A stretch of DNA of 64,000 nucleotides from the NCBI GenBank assembly GCA_963651465.1, contig CAVJPS010000009.1, forward strand, positions 59,327 through 123,326. The letters are read 5' to 3'. The position numbers were made by a program, and so were the translations under genes. The stretch comes from SUG2458 sp963651465 (GTDB taxonomy: Bacteria; Bacillota_I; Bacilli_A; RFN20; CAG-826). Below the pieces are notes generated by a model. The model made no database searches. It was given only the letters and a program-made list of their open reading frames with translations, and had not been told where the DNA came from. Of this stretch, positions 53,030-61,961 are shown one piece after another; within the stretch, counting starts at the first letter, position 1, and every line of letters starts with the position of its first letter.

Positions 53030-53857
53030 TTATTTACCTCCCATAATCTTAATTTCTTTTACTAAATCAGCAAGATATATATTTGAATCAATTGCTTCAA
53101 CATTACCTTCATCGACTGCTTTTGCAATTTCAGGATTAAATGGAATTCGTCCTAAAATTTTTAGATTGTAATTTTTTGCAATTTCTTCAACGTGAGAATG
53201 TCCGAAAATTTCAATTTTTTCTTTACAATTTGGACATTCAACATATGCCATATTTTCAACTATACCAAGAATTGGAATATTCATCATATTTGCCATTTTA
53301 ACAGCCTTACGAACAATCATACTTACTAATTCTTGTGGTGAAGTTACAATAACAATACCATCAACTGGTAAGCTTTGGAAAATTGTTAAAGCAACATCCC
53401 CAGTTCCTGGTGGCATATCACAAATTAAATAATCAATATTGTTCCAATATACATCAGTATAAAATTGAGTGACCATTGATGATATTAAAGAGCCTCTCCA
53501 TAAAACAGGATCATCTTCGTTTTCTAAAAACATATTTGCAGAGATAATATCAATACCTTCACTTGATGAAATTGGGAAGATATATTGTCCATCTCCACGA
53601 GCTTGTCCGTGAATTCCAAATGAGCTTGGAATACTAGGACCTGTAATATCAGCGTCTAAAATACCAATATGGTACATACTTTTATTTAATGCTGTTGCAA
53701 GTAAAGAAGTAACCAAAGATTTACCAACTCCACCTTTGCCTGAAACAACACCAATAACGTGATTTACGCTACTTAAATCATTTAATCTAGCTTTTTCAAT
53801 TTGTCTTTCTGCGCAGTTTTCTGAACATGATGCGCAATCATGATTACATTCACTCAT
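53030..53857 (-). CDS. Mrp/NBP35 family iron-sulfur cluster carrier ATPase
   Basis: 275 residues. An N-terminal Cys-rich part (CNHDCASCSENCAERQ) precedes the P-loop GVVSGKGGVGKSLVTS, the DADITGPSIPSSFG switch, and CDMPPGTGD; a C-terminal CPNCKEK pair binds the bridging cluster. This is the NBP35/ApbC pattern: it carries [4Fe-4S] clusters to apoproteins. It is adjacent to pepP and preceded by a YigZ gene. Confidence 0.94.
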   Translation of the reverse strand: MSECNHDCASCSENCAERQIEKARLNDLSSVNHVIGVVSGKGGVGKSLVTSLLATALNKSMYHIGILDADITGPSIPSSFGIHGQARGDGQYIFPISSSEGIDIISANMFLENEDDPVLWRGSLISSMVTQFYTDVYWNNIDYLICDMPPGTGDVALTIFQSLPVDGIVIVTSPQELVSMIVRKAVKMANMMNIPILGIVENMAYVECPNCKEKIEIFGHSHVEEIAKNYNLKILGRIPFNPEIAKAVDEGNVEAIDSNIYLADLVKEIKIMGGK

Positions 53858-53865
53858 AAATTCAC

Positions 53866-54459
53866 CTACTTCAATAAAATTTTAAAACCATTTTGTTCAA
53901 TTTTAATGTTTCCATTAAAAAAAGATTTTACAACATTAATAATATCACTTTCTGAATAAAGTTCTAATAAAATTGACTCGTCAAAAGTGACATTTTCATA
54001 TAGAACATTATTTTGTGTACAAAACTTACGTATTAAATCGTATTGAGAGTGATTTATTTGAACTTTATAAAAGTAATATTTTTGTAATTTTAATAATTTT
54101 GCATTATCTATAACTTTAATGCCTGCATCAACATAGGTACGTAATAATCTTCCTGCACCTAATAACGTTCCGCCAAAATAACGAACGACTGCTAAAAGTA
54201 CATTATTTAATTCACGACGTTCAAGCAATTCTTGTAAAGGTCTTCCGGCCGTTCCTTTTGGTTCGCCATCATCAGAACTTTTATAATTACCTTCTAAACA
54301 AAATGCATAACAAATATGTCTTGCTTTAGGATTGTCTTTACGTAATTTTAATAAGCATTCTTTTGCATTTTCTTCGTTTTTTATAGGAATCAAATATGAA
54401 ATAAAAGTTGAGCGTTCTACCTCAATTTCACTTTTAAATTCTTGATTAATTGAAAACAT
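53866..54459 (-). CDS. YigZ/IMPACT family protein
   Basis: 197 residues from ATG 54457-54459, chosen because AGGTGA is just upstream; a 23-residue extension has no site and crosses the terminator of the preceding gene. It has the family core KARHICYAFCLEG, DDGEPKGTAGRPLQELLER and VVRYFGGTLLGAGRL, plus a C-terminal ferredoxin-like domain. Members have been implicated in translation or proline peptide handling; the role is not settled. Confidence 0.92.
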   Translation of the reverse strand: MFSINQEFKSEIEVERSTFISYLIPIKNEENAKECLLKLRKDNPKARHICYAFCLEGNYKSSDDGEPKGTAGRPLQELLERRELNNVLLAVVRYFGGTLLGAGRLLRTYVDAGIKVIDNAKLLKLQKYYFYKVQINHSQYDLIRKFCTQNNVLYENVTFDESILLELYSESDIINVVKSFFNGNIKIEQNGFKILLK

Positions 54460-54494
54460 AAAATCACCTATGTCAATTATAAAGCAAAATAAAA

Positions 54495-54513
54495 GAGGTA
54501 TCAATGATACCTC
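54495..54513 (-). terminator. Rho-independent terminator of the gene at 54521
   Basis: A 9-bp stem GAGGTATCA/TGATACCTC with a single-base loop by simple count, followed by TTTTATTTT on the minus strand. Confidence 0.8.
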
Positions 54514-54520
54514 AATTATA

Positions 54521-57500
54521 TTAAACATTCATTATAGAAACAATTTTTTCTGCTTTTGCTTTCCAAGTTGGTTGGTCTGCAACTAAAGTATTAAGACTTA
54601 TTCCATTATATTGATATTTTTCAAGGAATACTTTATAAAGTAAATCGTTTAACATTGTACCAGTAGCACTTGTTGATCCATAAGTATCTAATTTTTCCAT
54701 AGCACTAACAAAATCATTTTGATAAGTAGTGTTATGTCTATCAGTTGCAAGTGTTGTATATTTATCTTTTGCAATTAATGCATCATTAATAGCATTAGCA
54801 CTTTCATGAGTTAACAATTCATAATTATTTGCTCTCCATTTATGATTAGCACTTAAAGTACTATCTAATGTATCAAATAAGTTTTGTAATACACCAGCCA
54901 TCATTTCTGAAGCTAAATAAGCACGATTAGTACCATCACTTCCAACACAATACTTAATTGTATCAATTAATCCACCAGCACTTGAGCTTGTTGCTTCACC
55001 TAAATCGACTTCTTCAATGTTAGCTAATGCAAGGATAAGTTGATCAAGCGCAGAGCCTTCAACAGATTTATTAGTTTCAGCATCTAATGCTGTTTGGAAA
55101 TCAGATTTTGCAAATAATGAATTAATTGTTGCGATTTTTTGTTCAGTTGTGCCACCGTAAGCACTTGTAGTTTCATCACTACAAATATAAGCATCTGCGC
55201 CAACTTTTGAGAAAACATTAGTAATAATAGCACCATTATTTCCACTTAAAATCTTAGATGTATCTAGGCCATAAATAATTGTACTTAAAGATTTTCCATC
55301 TTTAATAAAGTTACTAATTGTATTACGATCACCAGATGAGAAATCTAACATTGTATTGTCGGATTTCTTTAAAGAATCTAACATATCAGTCATTAAATCA
55401 ATTTCAGAATCGTATGCTAGTTTCTTTTCTTGTGTAGTCATATCTTGATTTGATAAATAATAATCAGGAGTTGTTGAGCAAAGGTCAGCAATACTAATAG
55501 CACTAAATGCTGTTTCAAATAAACGTCCCATTGAACCTGTTAATAATTTAGAATTATTAACATCTTTTAATAAAGCATTGAGTTTAGTACTATCAAGACT
55601 ACTCATATTATCAGAACCTAAAGAATCGATATTTAAGTCTTTAAATGCTTTAAAGACATTAACTAAATTTTCAACTTCGCTATCTGTCCATTCATTTGTT
55701 GAATCTGTTTCAACTACAAGATTGTTTTCAATAGCAATAATATTATCAATGACTTTAGCTTCTTTTTCTTCTTCAGTTGCGCCACTAGCAACTAAATAAG
55801 TATCTAAAGTTGTAAGTTTTAAAATATATTTAATTAATTTTTCATAAGCACTTAATGAAGTACGCTTACTTGTTACTTCATCAAAAGTTACTTCACCATT
55901 AACTTTATTAAAAATTCCAGATGTAGCAAGTTTTTCTAATACGTCTTTTAAGTCATCAGTATTAACATCGTCTATAGATGTGAATCCTTTTAAACTACTA
56001 TATGAATCTATTAATGAAGATAATTCGCTACCAATTTTAATATTATCAAAGTTAAGGTCGCTTCCACCAAATCCAAAGTCATCACCAAATGTAATTGAAG
56101 AAGCCATAGATTTAAGGACACATGGAATCATATAACTAAATAATTTTGAATCATCAATATATGAAGTAGCAGCTTTAATAGAAGCTTTTTGCTCATCACT
56201 ATCAAGATTTAAACCATTCATTAAGTTACCATCAACTAATAATGATTTACCAGCTTTTAATACTGATTTAATTTCGTTTTTAATTAATGCTTTAGTATTT
56301 AAAGAATCGACAATTTCATCTAATTTTTCTTGTTCAATTGAACTACCATAAGTTTCATTAGATGTAATTAATGAAGTACATTTACCGATTAATTTATCAA
56401 AAGAATTATAGATTAAGTTACTATCTAATAAACAAGTTTCTCCAGCTTCATATTCTCCGTCACTTTCACCAGTAATTAAAGGAATAATATAGTCAGCTTT
56501 TTCTAAAAGTTTATCAATAAATGACTTATCTTCTTCTGTTTTTTCAGTTGAAGTATCAGGTTCACTTTCATATAAAATGTGTCGATCTTTCATACCATAT
56601 GTTAGACGACGTTCTTCTTTACCAAAACGAGCAGCTTCTTCAATTGTTGGCTCCTTTGTAGAAGAAGTAGTAATTAATTCGTTAATATCAAGTTCTGCCT
56701 TTTCTTCAAGATTAACAGCAAAATCATAAATAAGAGATAATTCACTACCCCAAGAAATATTTGCATATGTTTCCCAAGAAGATGATAAGAATGTTCCAAG
56801 TCCAGTAGCGTTACCATCACTATCAGTTTTATTTGCCATTGTATATAAAACTGAAGGTAATACTGCACTTAAAACTTTTGAATTATCAAATGAAGTAAAG
56901 ATTTTTCTCATTGATACGATTTTATCTGCTTCAGTATCTTTATCAACTGGAATTCTTAAAGCAGCAGTTTTATCAGTAAAACTATCGACAAGTCCAGCAT
57001 CGTATACAGCTTGATAAATTGTATTAATATTTTCAATTTCATCTTTCCAGCTAACATCACTTAAATCAATTTTGGTATCATCTAAGAAACCTTTTACAGC
57101 TCCGTATTTAACAGCAATATTACCTGCTAGTTTTAATACAGTTGTGAATAATCCAGAATCACCTAATGATGAAAGTAATGTAGAAATGAAATCTTTTGTA
57201 AGTAATTTAGAATAATCTAGACCACCTTCACCTGATAAAATACCAGCTTGAGCTAAGTCTAAACCAATACTAATATAGTTAGTTAATTCATTATTTAAAG
57301 AAATTTTTTCTCCTTCATAATTTTGAGATGTAATTGTATCCATAATTTGAGCATCTATTGTAACACCATCAGCTCCAGCAGTCATTGTTCCAATAGTACC
57401 AAATACTGAATTATTGTAAGCTTCTGTATAACTTAAAATATCTGAATACATTTCATCGTCGCCTTCACTTGCTTCTCTATTTTTACAAGCAGCAGCAGTT

Positions 57501-58141
57501 GTATTAACAATTGATGTTAAAGGAGTAAGTAACATAAACCAAACTAATGCAGCATTGACAAATCCAATTGCAAGACCAGCAAGTCTATGCTTTTTGACTT
57601 TTTTACCTTCTTCTTGAAGTTTTTTATTATGACGTTCAATAATTCCACCAAGGAATAACTTCCAGATTAACCAACCGATAAATCTGAAAACTGTAATAAC
57701 AAGAAGCATCCACACAAAGAATACTACATAACATAAAGCAATATTAACGATTGCTTGAATCATTTCTAAAGTTTCAGGTTCGTGTACAGCAATATAAATT
57801 AAAGTAGTATCGTCATTGCCACCAAATGCTAATACGATATTTTCAAGAGTTTCATAAATCGTAGTTGGATTTATAGTAGAGCCTTGGAAAGTAAATGAAC
57901 CAATTGAGGAAATATCAATTCCACCAATTGATTTAGCAATTAAGCCTGTAAACAAGGCACCAATTAATATCATTACCAAATTCCATACTACTCTATAAGT
58001 ATTTCTTAAAATTCCTTTTCCCATATGGAAAAGAGCTCCTAATACGCATAATCCAACAATTACAAAAAATGAAATTGTTAAAATTGTTGAAACCAGATTA
58101 AGAGTTTCTGCTGAAACAGCAAAGATAACATTATTTATCAT
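54521..58141 (-). CDS. Very large membrane-anchored protein with CvpA-like N-terminal helices
   Basis: 1206 residues. The first 215 hold about four hydrophobic segments (near 15-40, 48-72, 128-157, 185-212) with Gly-rich, CvpA-like character (VGLCVLGALFHMGKG, IGALFTGLIAKSIGGID). The remaining about 990 residues are soluble, rich in Asp, Ser, Asn and Thr, with many repeated-looking stretches of the type SxLDSxK, and one acidic segment near 520-560 (EPDTSTEKTEEDKS). No cleavage-type signal peptide or lipobox is seen, so it is anchored by its helices. The extracytoplasmic side is inferred from composition. No domain of known function recognised. It has its own terminator. Confidence 0.75.
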   Translation of the reverse strand: MINNVIFAVSAETLNLVSTILTISFFVIVGLCVLGALFHMGKGILRNTYRVVWNLVMILIGALFTGLIAKSIGGIDISSIGSFTFQGSTINPTTIYETLENIVLAFGGNDDTTLIYIAVHEPETLEMIQAIVNIALCYVVFFVWMLLVITVFRFIGWLIWKLFLGGIIERHNKKLQEEGKKVKKHRLAGLAIGFVNAALVWFMLLTPLTSIVNTTAAACKNREASEGDDEMYSDILSYTEAYNNSVFGTIGTMTAGADGVTIDAQIMDTITSQNYEGEKISLNNELTNYISIGLDLAQAGILSGEGGLDYSKLLTKDFISTLLSSLGDSGLFTTVLKLAGNIAVKYGAVKGFLDDTKIDLSDVSWKDEIENINTIYQAVYDAGLVDSFTDKTAALRIPVDKDTEADKIVSMRKIFTSFDNSKVLSAVLPSVLYTMANKTDSDGNATGLGTFLSSSWETYANISWGSELSLIYDFAVNLEEKAELDINELITTSSTKEPTIEEAARFGKEERRLTYGMKDRHILYESEPDTSTEKTEEDKSFIDKLLEKADYIIPLITGESDGEYEAGETCLLDSNLIYNSFDKLIGKCTSLITSNETYGSSIEQEKLDEIVDSLNTKALIKNEIKSVLKAGKSLLVDGNLMNGLNLDSDEQKASIKAATSYIDDSKLFSYMIPCVLKSMASSITFGDDFGFGGSDLNFDNIKIGSELSSLIDSYSSLKGFTSIDDVNTDDLKDVLEKLATSGIFNKVNGEVTFDEVTSKRTSLSAYEKLIKYILKLTTLDTYLVASGATEEEKEAKVIDNIIAIENNLVVETDSTNEWTDSEVENLVNVFKAFKDLNIDSLGSDNMSSLDSTKLNALLKDVNNSKLLTGSMGRLFETAFSAISIADLCSTTPDYYLSNQDMTTQEKKLAYDSEIDLMTDMLDSLKKSDNTMLDFSSGDRNTISNFIKDGKSLSTIIYGLDTSKILSGNNGAIITNVFSKVGADAYICSDETTSAYGGTTEQKIATINSLFAKSDFQTALDAETNKSVEGSALDQLILALANIEEVDLGEATSSSAGGLIDTIKYCVGSDGTNRAYLASEMMAGVLQNLFDTLDSTLSANHKWRANNYELLTHESANAINDALIAKDKYTTLATDRHNTTYQNDFVSAMEKLDTYGSTSATGTMLNDLLYKVFLEKYQYNGISLNTLVADQPTWKAKAEKIVSIMNV

Positions 58142-58188
58142 ACAAACACCTCTTCCGTTTTATTATAACATACCTTTAATTTTTTCAT

Positions 58189-58210
58189 AGGTAAAAATAA
58201 GGTAAAAATT
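58189..58210. repeat. Tandem 11-nt direct repeat between divergent genes
   Basis: AGGTAAAAATA followed immediately by AGGTAAAAATT, in the 118-bp region between the genes at 54521 and 58260. One helical turn apart, so it could bind a regulator; TACCT 20 bp to the left is the inverted half. Confidence 0.4.
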
Positions 58211-58233
58211 TACATTTTTTTGTATTAATATAG

Positions 58234-58239
58234 TATAAT
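58234..58239 (+). promoter_or_regulatory. Promoter -10 of the 58260-61160 operon
   Basis: TATAAT at 58234-58239, with a weak TTTACA 19 bp upstream, 20 bp before the start of the CPBP gene. Confidence 0.45.
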
Positions 58240-58259
58240 TTGATAATGGAGGTTTACAT

Positions 58260-59168
58260 ATGAAAAACTACAACGAAAACTATAACAACGTAAATGAAGA
58301 AAATAATATTAATGAAATAAATAACAATCATATTAAAGAAAGTGAGGGCAAATTTCCATTCTTTACTTATGATATGAAATGGGTTCGCCATGTAATATTA
58401 ATTTTAGTTGGTTATTTAGGATTACAAATTATTGCTACTGTTTTAACTGCAGTATTAACTGTAGCATTTACTATACAAGGATTTGATGTAAAAAGTATGG
58501 CAACTGCTTTTTTAAATTACAGTGAAGGTCTTGATTACATTGAAGCTGATTTAAACAATTATTTACTCTTTTTAATTATTATCCAAACTACTGGTTATAT
58601 ATTAACAGCTCTTGCAATTTCTCTTTCTCTTTTGAAAGAACACTTAATAAACATTTGTAAAGAATTTAAAATCGGTAAAACTTATTTATATGGCTTAATG
58701 TGGGGTGCAATATTGATAACAGGTCAAATATTGCTTAGTATGATTATTAATCAATTACATCCCACAACATCTATAAATCAAAACGAATCTTTGATTCGTT
58801 TATTATCAGACAAGTACTACATTCCAATGTTTATAGTAACAGTGTTCTGTGCTCCTATTGTTGAAGAATTAACATATCGTTTAGGACTTTTAGGATTACT
58901 TAATAAAAAGAATAAATGGTTAGCATTATTTGTTAGTGCATTAATATTTGCATTATTACACTTTAACTTTGATGCCCAAGGTGAAGACATGATCAATGAA
59001 TTATGGAATTTACCTGTTTATATTTATTCTGGAATCATTTTAGGTATTGCTTATACTCGTCACGGACGTATTTCAGAATCAATTATATGTCACTTATCTA
59101 ATAACTTATTCTCAATGTTACTTTCATTATTACCAACTAGTGCTATTATAGGTGGTTATATTTTATGA
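58260..59168 (+). CDS. CPBP family intramembrane glutamic endopeptidase
   Basis: 302 residues with an Asn/Glu-rich cytoplasmic head of about 35 residues and about eight membrane helices. The three CPBP motifs are present: EELTYRLG (EExxxR), FALLHFNFD (FxxxH) and CHLSNN (HxxxN). Members cleave CAAX-like or other membrane substrates or process peptides, in bacteria often linked to bacteriocin maturation; nothing else here supports that. GGAGG precedes the ATG. Its end overlaps the next gene by 4 bp. Confidence 0.9.
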   Translation: MKNYNENYNNVNEENNINEINNNHIKESEGKFPFFTYDMKWVRHVILILVGYLGLQIIATVLTAVLTVAFTIQGFDVKSMATAFLNYSEGLDYIEADLNNYLLFLIIIQTTGYILTALAISLSLLKEHLINICKEFKIGKTYLYGLMWGAILITGQILLSMIINQLHPTTSINQNESLIRLLSDKYYIPMFIVTVFCAPIVEELTYRLGLLGLLNKKNKWLALFVSALIFALLHFNFDAQGEDMINELWNLPVYIYSGIILGIAYTRHGRISESIICHLSNNLFSMLLSLLPTSAIIGGYIL

Positions 59169-60316
59169 TAGAAAAGTTATTAACATATATTCACGATAAT
59201 AATTTTGTTGAATTAATAATCTCTGATAAAGAAAAAAGTAACAAAAGTGACATTGTTAAAATCGTTATTAAGAAAACTATTATAAAATCTGAAAGCTTAT
59301 ATCAGGCTGCTGAATATACAAAAACTCAAGTTAAACACATTAACTTATCTACAAACAAAATTGATGAATATTTTAAATTAAAGTGTGATTTATATCGTCA
59401 AATATTAATTAAATTAACTACTCAAAATGTCCATTCTATTAAAAATGGGCCAAAATTTAAATTAAAAATAGAAGAAAGAATCAATAAATCACCGTTACAA
59501 GTAAATGATGGTCATAACCGAAATAAGAATTATATTCTTAATGATGGTGATAAATTAGATTTCCTTGTTGAACAAGGAGTTATGTCTTCAAATTATAGAG
59601 TCAAATCCGACATGCAACATAAGTTCCGTCAAATTAATCGTTATTTAGAATTTATTCGTGATATTAAAGATGAATTGCCTAATGATCGTCCACTTCACAT
59701 TATTGATTTTGGATGTGGCAAATCATATTTAACTTTTGCAGTTTATCATTATTTTAAAAATATTTTAAATAAGGATATATTTATACACGGTCTTGACTTA
59801 AAAGAACAAGTAATTAAAGATTGTAATAAACTTGCTCAAAAATTAAATTTTGAAAATTTAACATTTGAAATCGGTGACATTGCTACATTTAAATGTGACT
59901 TCCCTGTTGATATGGTAATGACATTACACGCTTGTGACACCGCAACAGATTATGCTTTATATCATTCAATAAAATGGAATACAAAAGTTATTTTATCAGT
60001 TCCATGTTGTCAACATGAAGTTAACAAACAAATTAAAAATGATGAATTTAGTAATTTATTTAAATACGGTATTATCCAAGAAAGAACTTCATCTTTAATT
60101 ACTGATGCTTTACGTGCTAACATTTTAGAGATGGTTGGTTATAAAACTCAAATATTAGAATTTATTGATATAGAAGATACACCTAAAAACCTATTAATTA
60201 GAGCTGTTAAAACTGGAAGCAATAAAAAAGATTGGTCAAAAATTGACCAATTTGTTAAAGATTTTAATATCAACCCTACACTTTATAGATTAATAAGAGG
60301 AAATTCAAATGACTAA
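59165..60316 (+). CDS. Class I SAM-dependent methyltransferase
   Basis: 383 residues. An N-terminal region (about 1-170) with a RINKSPLQVNDGHNRNKNYIL stretch precedes the Rossmann core with IIDFGCGKSYLTFAVYHYF (motif I), then TLHACDTATDYALYHSI and a VPCCQHEVN segment with a CC pair. The presence of the HACDTATD stretch is typical of the Methyltransf_32 group, in which the target is unknown, possibly RNA. It overlaps both neighbours (4 and 8 bp). Confidence 0.85.
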   Translation: MIEKLLTYIHDNNFVELIISDKEKSNKSDIVKIVIKKTIIKSESLYQAAEYTKTQVKHINLSTNKIDEYFKLKCDLYRQILIKLTTQNVHSIKNGPKFKLKIEERINKSPLQVNDGHNRNKNYILNDGDKLDFLVEQGVMSSNYRVKSDMQHKFRQINRYLEFIRDIKDELPNDRPLHIIDFGCGKSYLTFAVYHYFKNILNKDIFIHGLDLKEQVIKDCNKLAQKLNFENLTFEIGDIATFKCDFPVDMVMTLHACDTATDYALYHSIKWNTKVILSVPCCQHEVNKQIKNDEFSNLFKYGIIQERTSSLITDALRANILEMVGYKTQILEFIDIEDTPKNLLIRAVKTGSNKKDWSKIDQFVKDFNINPTLYRLIRGNSND

Positions 60317-61160
60317 AATGTTAAAGTTATCGTCATTTTGGTTAAAGCTTATTGCCATTATAACAATGACTTTAACTCACTTTGTTGTTATATATTGTAA
60401 GAATCCTTATTACGTAGGTAATTCATATCAAACACTTTATAAAATAGGTTATATTATAGGTCGTATTGCCTTACCATTATTTACATTTATGCTTGTTGAA
60501 GGTATGTGCCATACTCATAATAAACTTCTCTATTTATTACGTATTACTTTTACTGGTTTAATTGTTACATTAGTAACAATTATAATAGAACAAGGATACA
60601 ATACAAGTTTTAATGATGGTAATGTATTTATTGATTTAACTTTAGGTGCATGGCTGATTTATTGTATTGAACTTAATAGATTTAAGAAATTTTATACATT
60701 AATTCCAGTAGCTTTAATTGCTTTATTATTAACAAATAACTACACTAATTTCTTATTAACTGATTGTATTAAATTAGAATACGGAATATATGGTATCTTA
60801 TTAATATTAGGATTTTATGTATCTAAAATATTTAAAAAGATATATGTTAAATATTGTAGTGTTAAATATGGAATCGACGAAGAAGGTTTTAATTCAACCT
60901 CGACGTCACAATTATGGAGCAATATATTTGCAACACTATCTTTAATTATAGTAAATTTATGTTGTGGGGTAGTTATTAGTCTATTCCCATCTGTTGCAAT
61001 GTGTAATTGGAAATATCAACAATATGCAATATTAGCTATTATCTTTATCCTTATGTACAATGGACAAAGAGGATATAACGCAAAATGGTTCCAATATGGC
61101 TGCTATATTTATTATCCATTACATCTCGCAATACTTTATTTATTTACATTTATAATATAG
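60309..61160 (+). CDS. TraX family membrane protein
   Basis: 283 residues, about eight membrane helices. The start KLIAIITMTLTHFVVIY and the GRIALPLFTFMLVEGMCHTHNKLLYLLRI stretch match the TraX family core. TraX acetylates F-pilin in conjugative plasmids; chromosomal homologues in Firmicutes are widespread and probably acetylate other substrates. No conjugation genes are nearby, so a plasmid origin is not supported. It overlaps the methyltransferase by 8 bp and is followed by thioredoxin after 12 bp. Confidence 0.82.
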   Translation: MTKMLKLSSFWLKLIAIITMTLTHFVVIYCKNPYYVGNSYQTLYKIGYIIGRIALPLFTFMLVEGMCHTHNKLLYLLRITFTGLIVTLVTIIIEQGYNTSFNDGNVFIDLTLGAWLIYCIELNRFKKFYTLIPVALIALLLTNNYTNFLLTDCIKLEYGIYGILLILGFYVSKIFKKIYVKYCSVKYGIDEEGFNSTSTSQLWSNIFATLSLIIVNLCCGVVISLFPSVAMCNWKYQQYAILAIIFILMYNGQRGYNAKWFQYGCYIYYPLHLAILYLFTFII

Positions 61161-61172
61161 GAGGTAATTAGA

Positions 61173-61508
61173 ATGGAATTAAAACATATTAATTCTGAAA
61201 AAGAATTTGACGAAATCATTAAAGAAGGAAATGTAGTTGTAGACTTTTTTGCTACATGGTGTGGACCATGCCGTATGCTTGGACCTATTCTTGAAGAAAT
61301 TCAAGAAGAACGCCAAGACATCAAAATTGTTAAACTAGATGTCGATCTAGTATCAGAAGTTGCTTCACGTTATCGTGTTGCTTCAATCCCAACTTTATTC
61401 TTCTTCCAAAACGGTACATTAGTTTCTGATCATGTCGGTTTTGTTGATAAAGATGCTTTAGTTGAAATGATTGACAAAGCTTTTGCAAACCAACAATTTA
61501 ATTTCTAA
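61173..61508 (+). CDS. trxA: Thioredoxin
   Basis: 111 residues. Active site FFATWCGPCRM is canonical WCGPC, followed by the cis-Pro loop VASIPTLFFFQNG. Cytoplasmic disulfide reductase. AGGAGG precedes the ATG. Probably the last gene of the 58260 operon, or its own start given the good ribosome site and 12-bp gap. Confidence 0.98.
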   Translation: MELKHINSEKEFDEIIKEGNVVVDFFATWCGPCRMLGPILEEIQEERQDIKIVKLDVDLVSEVASRYRVASIPTLFFFQNGTLVSDHVGFVDKDALVEMIDKAFANQQFNF

Positions 61509-61515
61509 AATAACA

Positions 61516-61543
61516 AAAGATGAGATTATATCTCATCTTTTTT
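61516..61543. terminator. Bidirectional terminator between trxA and the gene at 61533
   Basis: An 11-bp stem AAAGATGAGAT/ATCTCATCTTT, three-base loop, then T-run on the plus strand; the minus gene's stop lies inside it. Confidence 0.85.
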
Positions 61544-61913
61544 CAAACATTCCATAAGTTTTCTTTAAATATTTTTTAAGTCTTAATTCTATAAAAGTAA
61601 TTATACTTACAAATACAACTACCATAGTAAGAATACAAAATATTCCAAATTTTGCTTCGAAATAGTTAATCATATAAATCATGAATCCCACATTGGCGGG
61701 AATAAAAAATATTGACATAAATAACATTGCTCTAAAAAACATTTGATTTGATAAAGCATATATTTCATCCGATGTAGTGGATCTTTGAGTATGATAGCCA
61801 TACCACTTTATTCTTTTAATTGGATTAATTAAAAAATAGATGCTAAGCCCAACTGGAACAAACGTAATTAAAAAACATACAATTGCAAAAATTACTACGC
61901 CGGCAACATTCAT
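61533..61913 (-). CDS. SdpI-like small membrane protein
   Basis: 126 residues, three or four membrane helices. The stretch IKRIKWYGYHTQRSTTSDEIYALSN resembles the SdpI C-terminal core (GYRTxRSxxSxE...N). SdpI is an immunity protein against the SdpC toxin in Bacillus; many homologues have no toxin partner, and none is seen here. AGGAGGAAT precedes the ATG. It is 48 bp downstream of the RlmI-like gene on the same strand. Confidence 0.6.
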   Translation of the reverse strand: MNVAGVVIFAIVCFLITFVPVGLSIYFLINPIKRIKWYGYHTQRSTTSDEIYALSNQMFFRAMLFMSIFFIPANVGFMIYMINYFEAKFGIFCILTMVVVFVSIITFIELRLKKYLKKTYGMFEKR

Positions 61914-61961
61914 TTTTTATTCCTCCTCTTAACATTTAAAGTATAACATAAAATAATAAGC

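Noticed and set aside
60309..61160. Evidence for a conjugative element because of TraX
   Set aside because: No other transfer, relaxase or pilus gene is present, and chromosomal TraX homologues are common in Firmicutes.
61533..61913. SdpC-like toxin system around the SdpI-like gene
   Set aside because: No toxin gene or secretion partner is adjacent; the neighbours are trxA and an rRNA methyltransferase.
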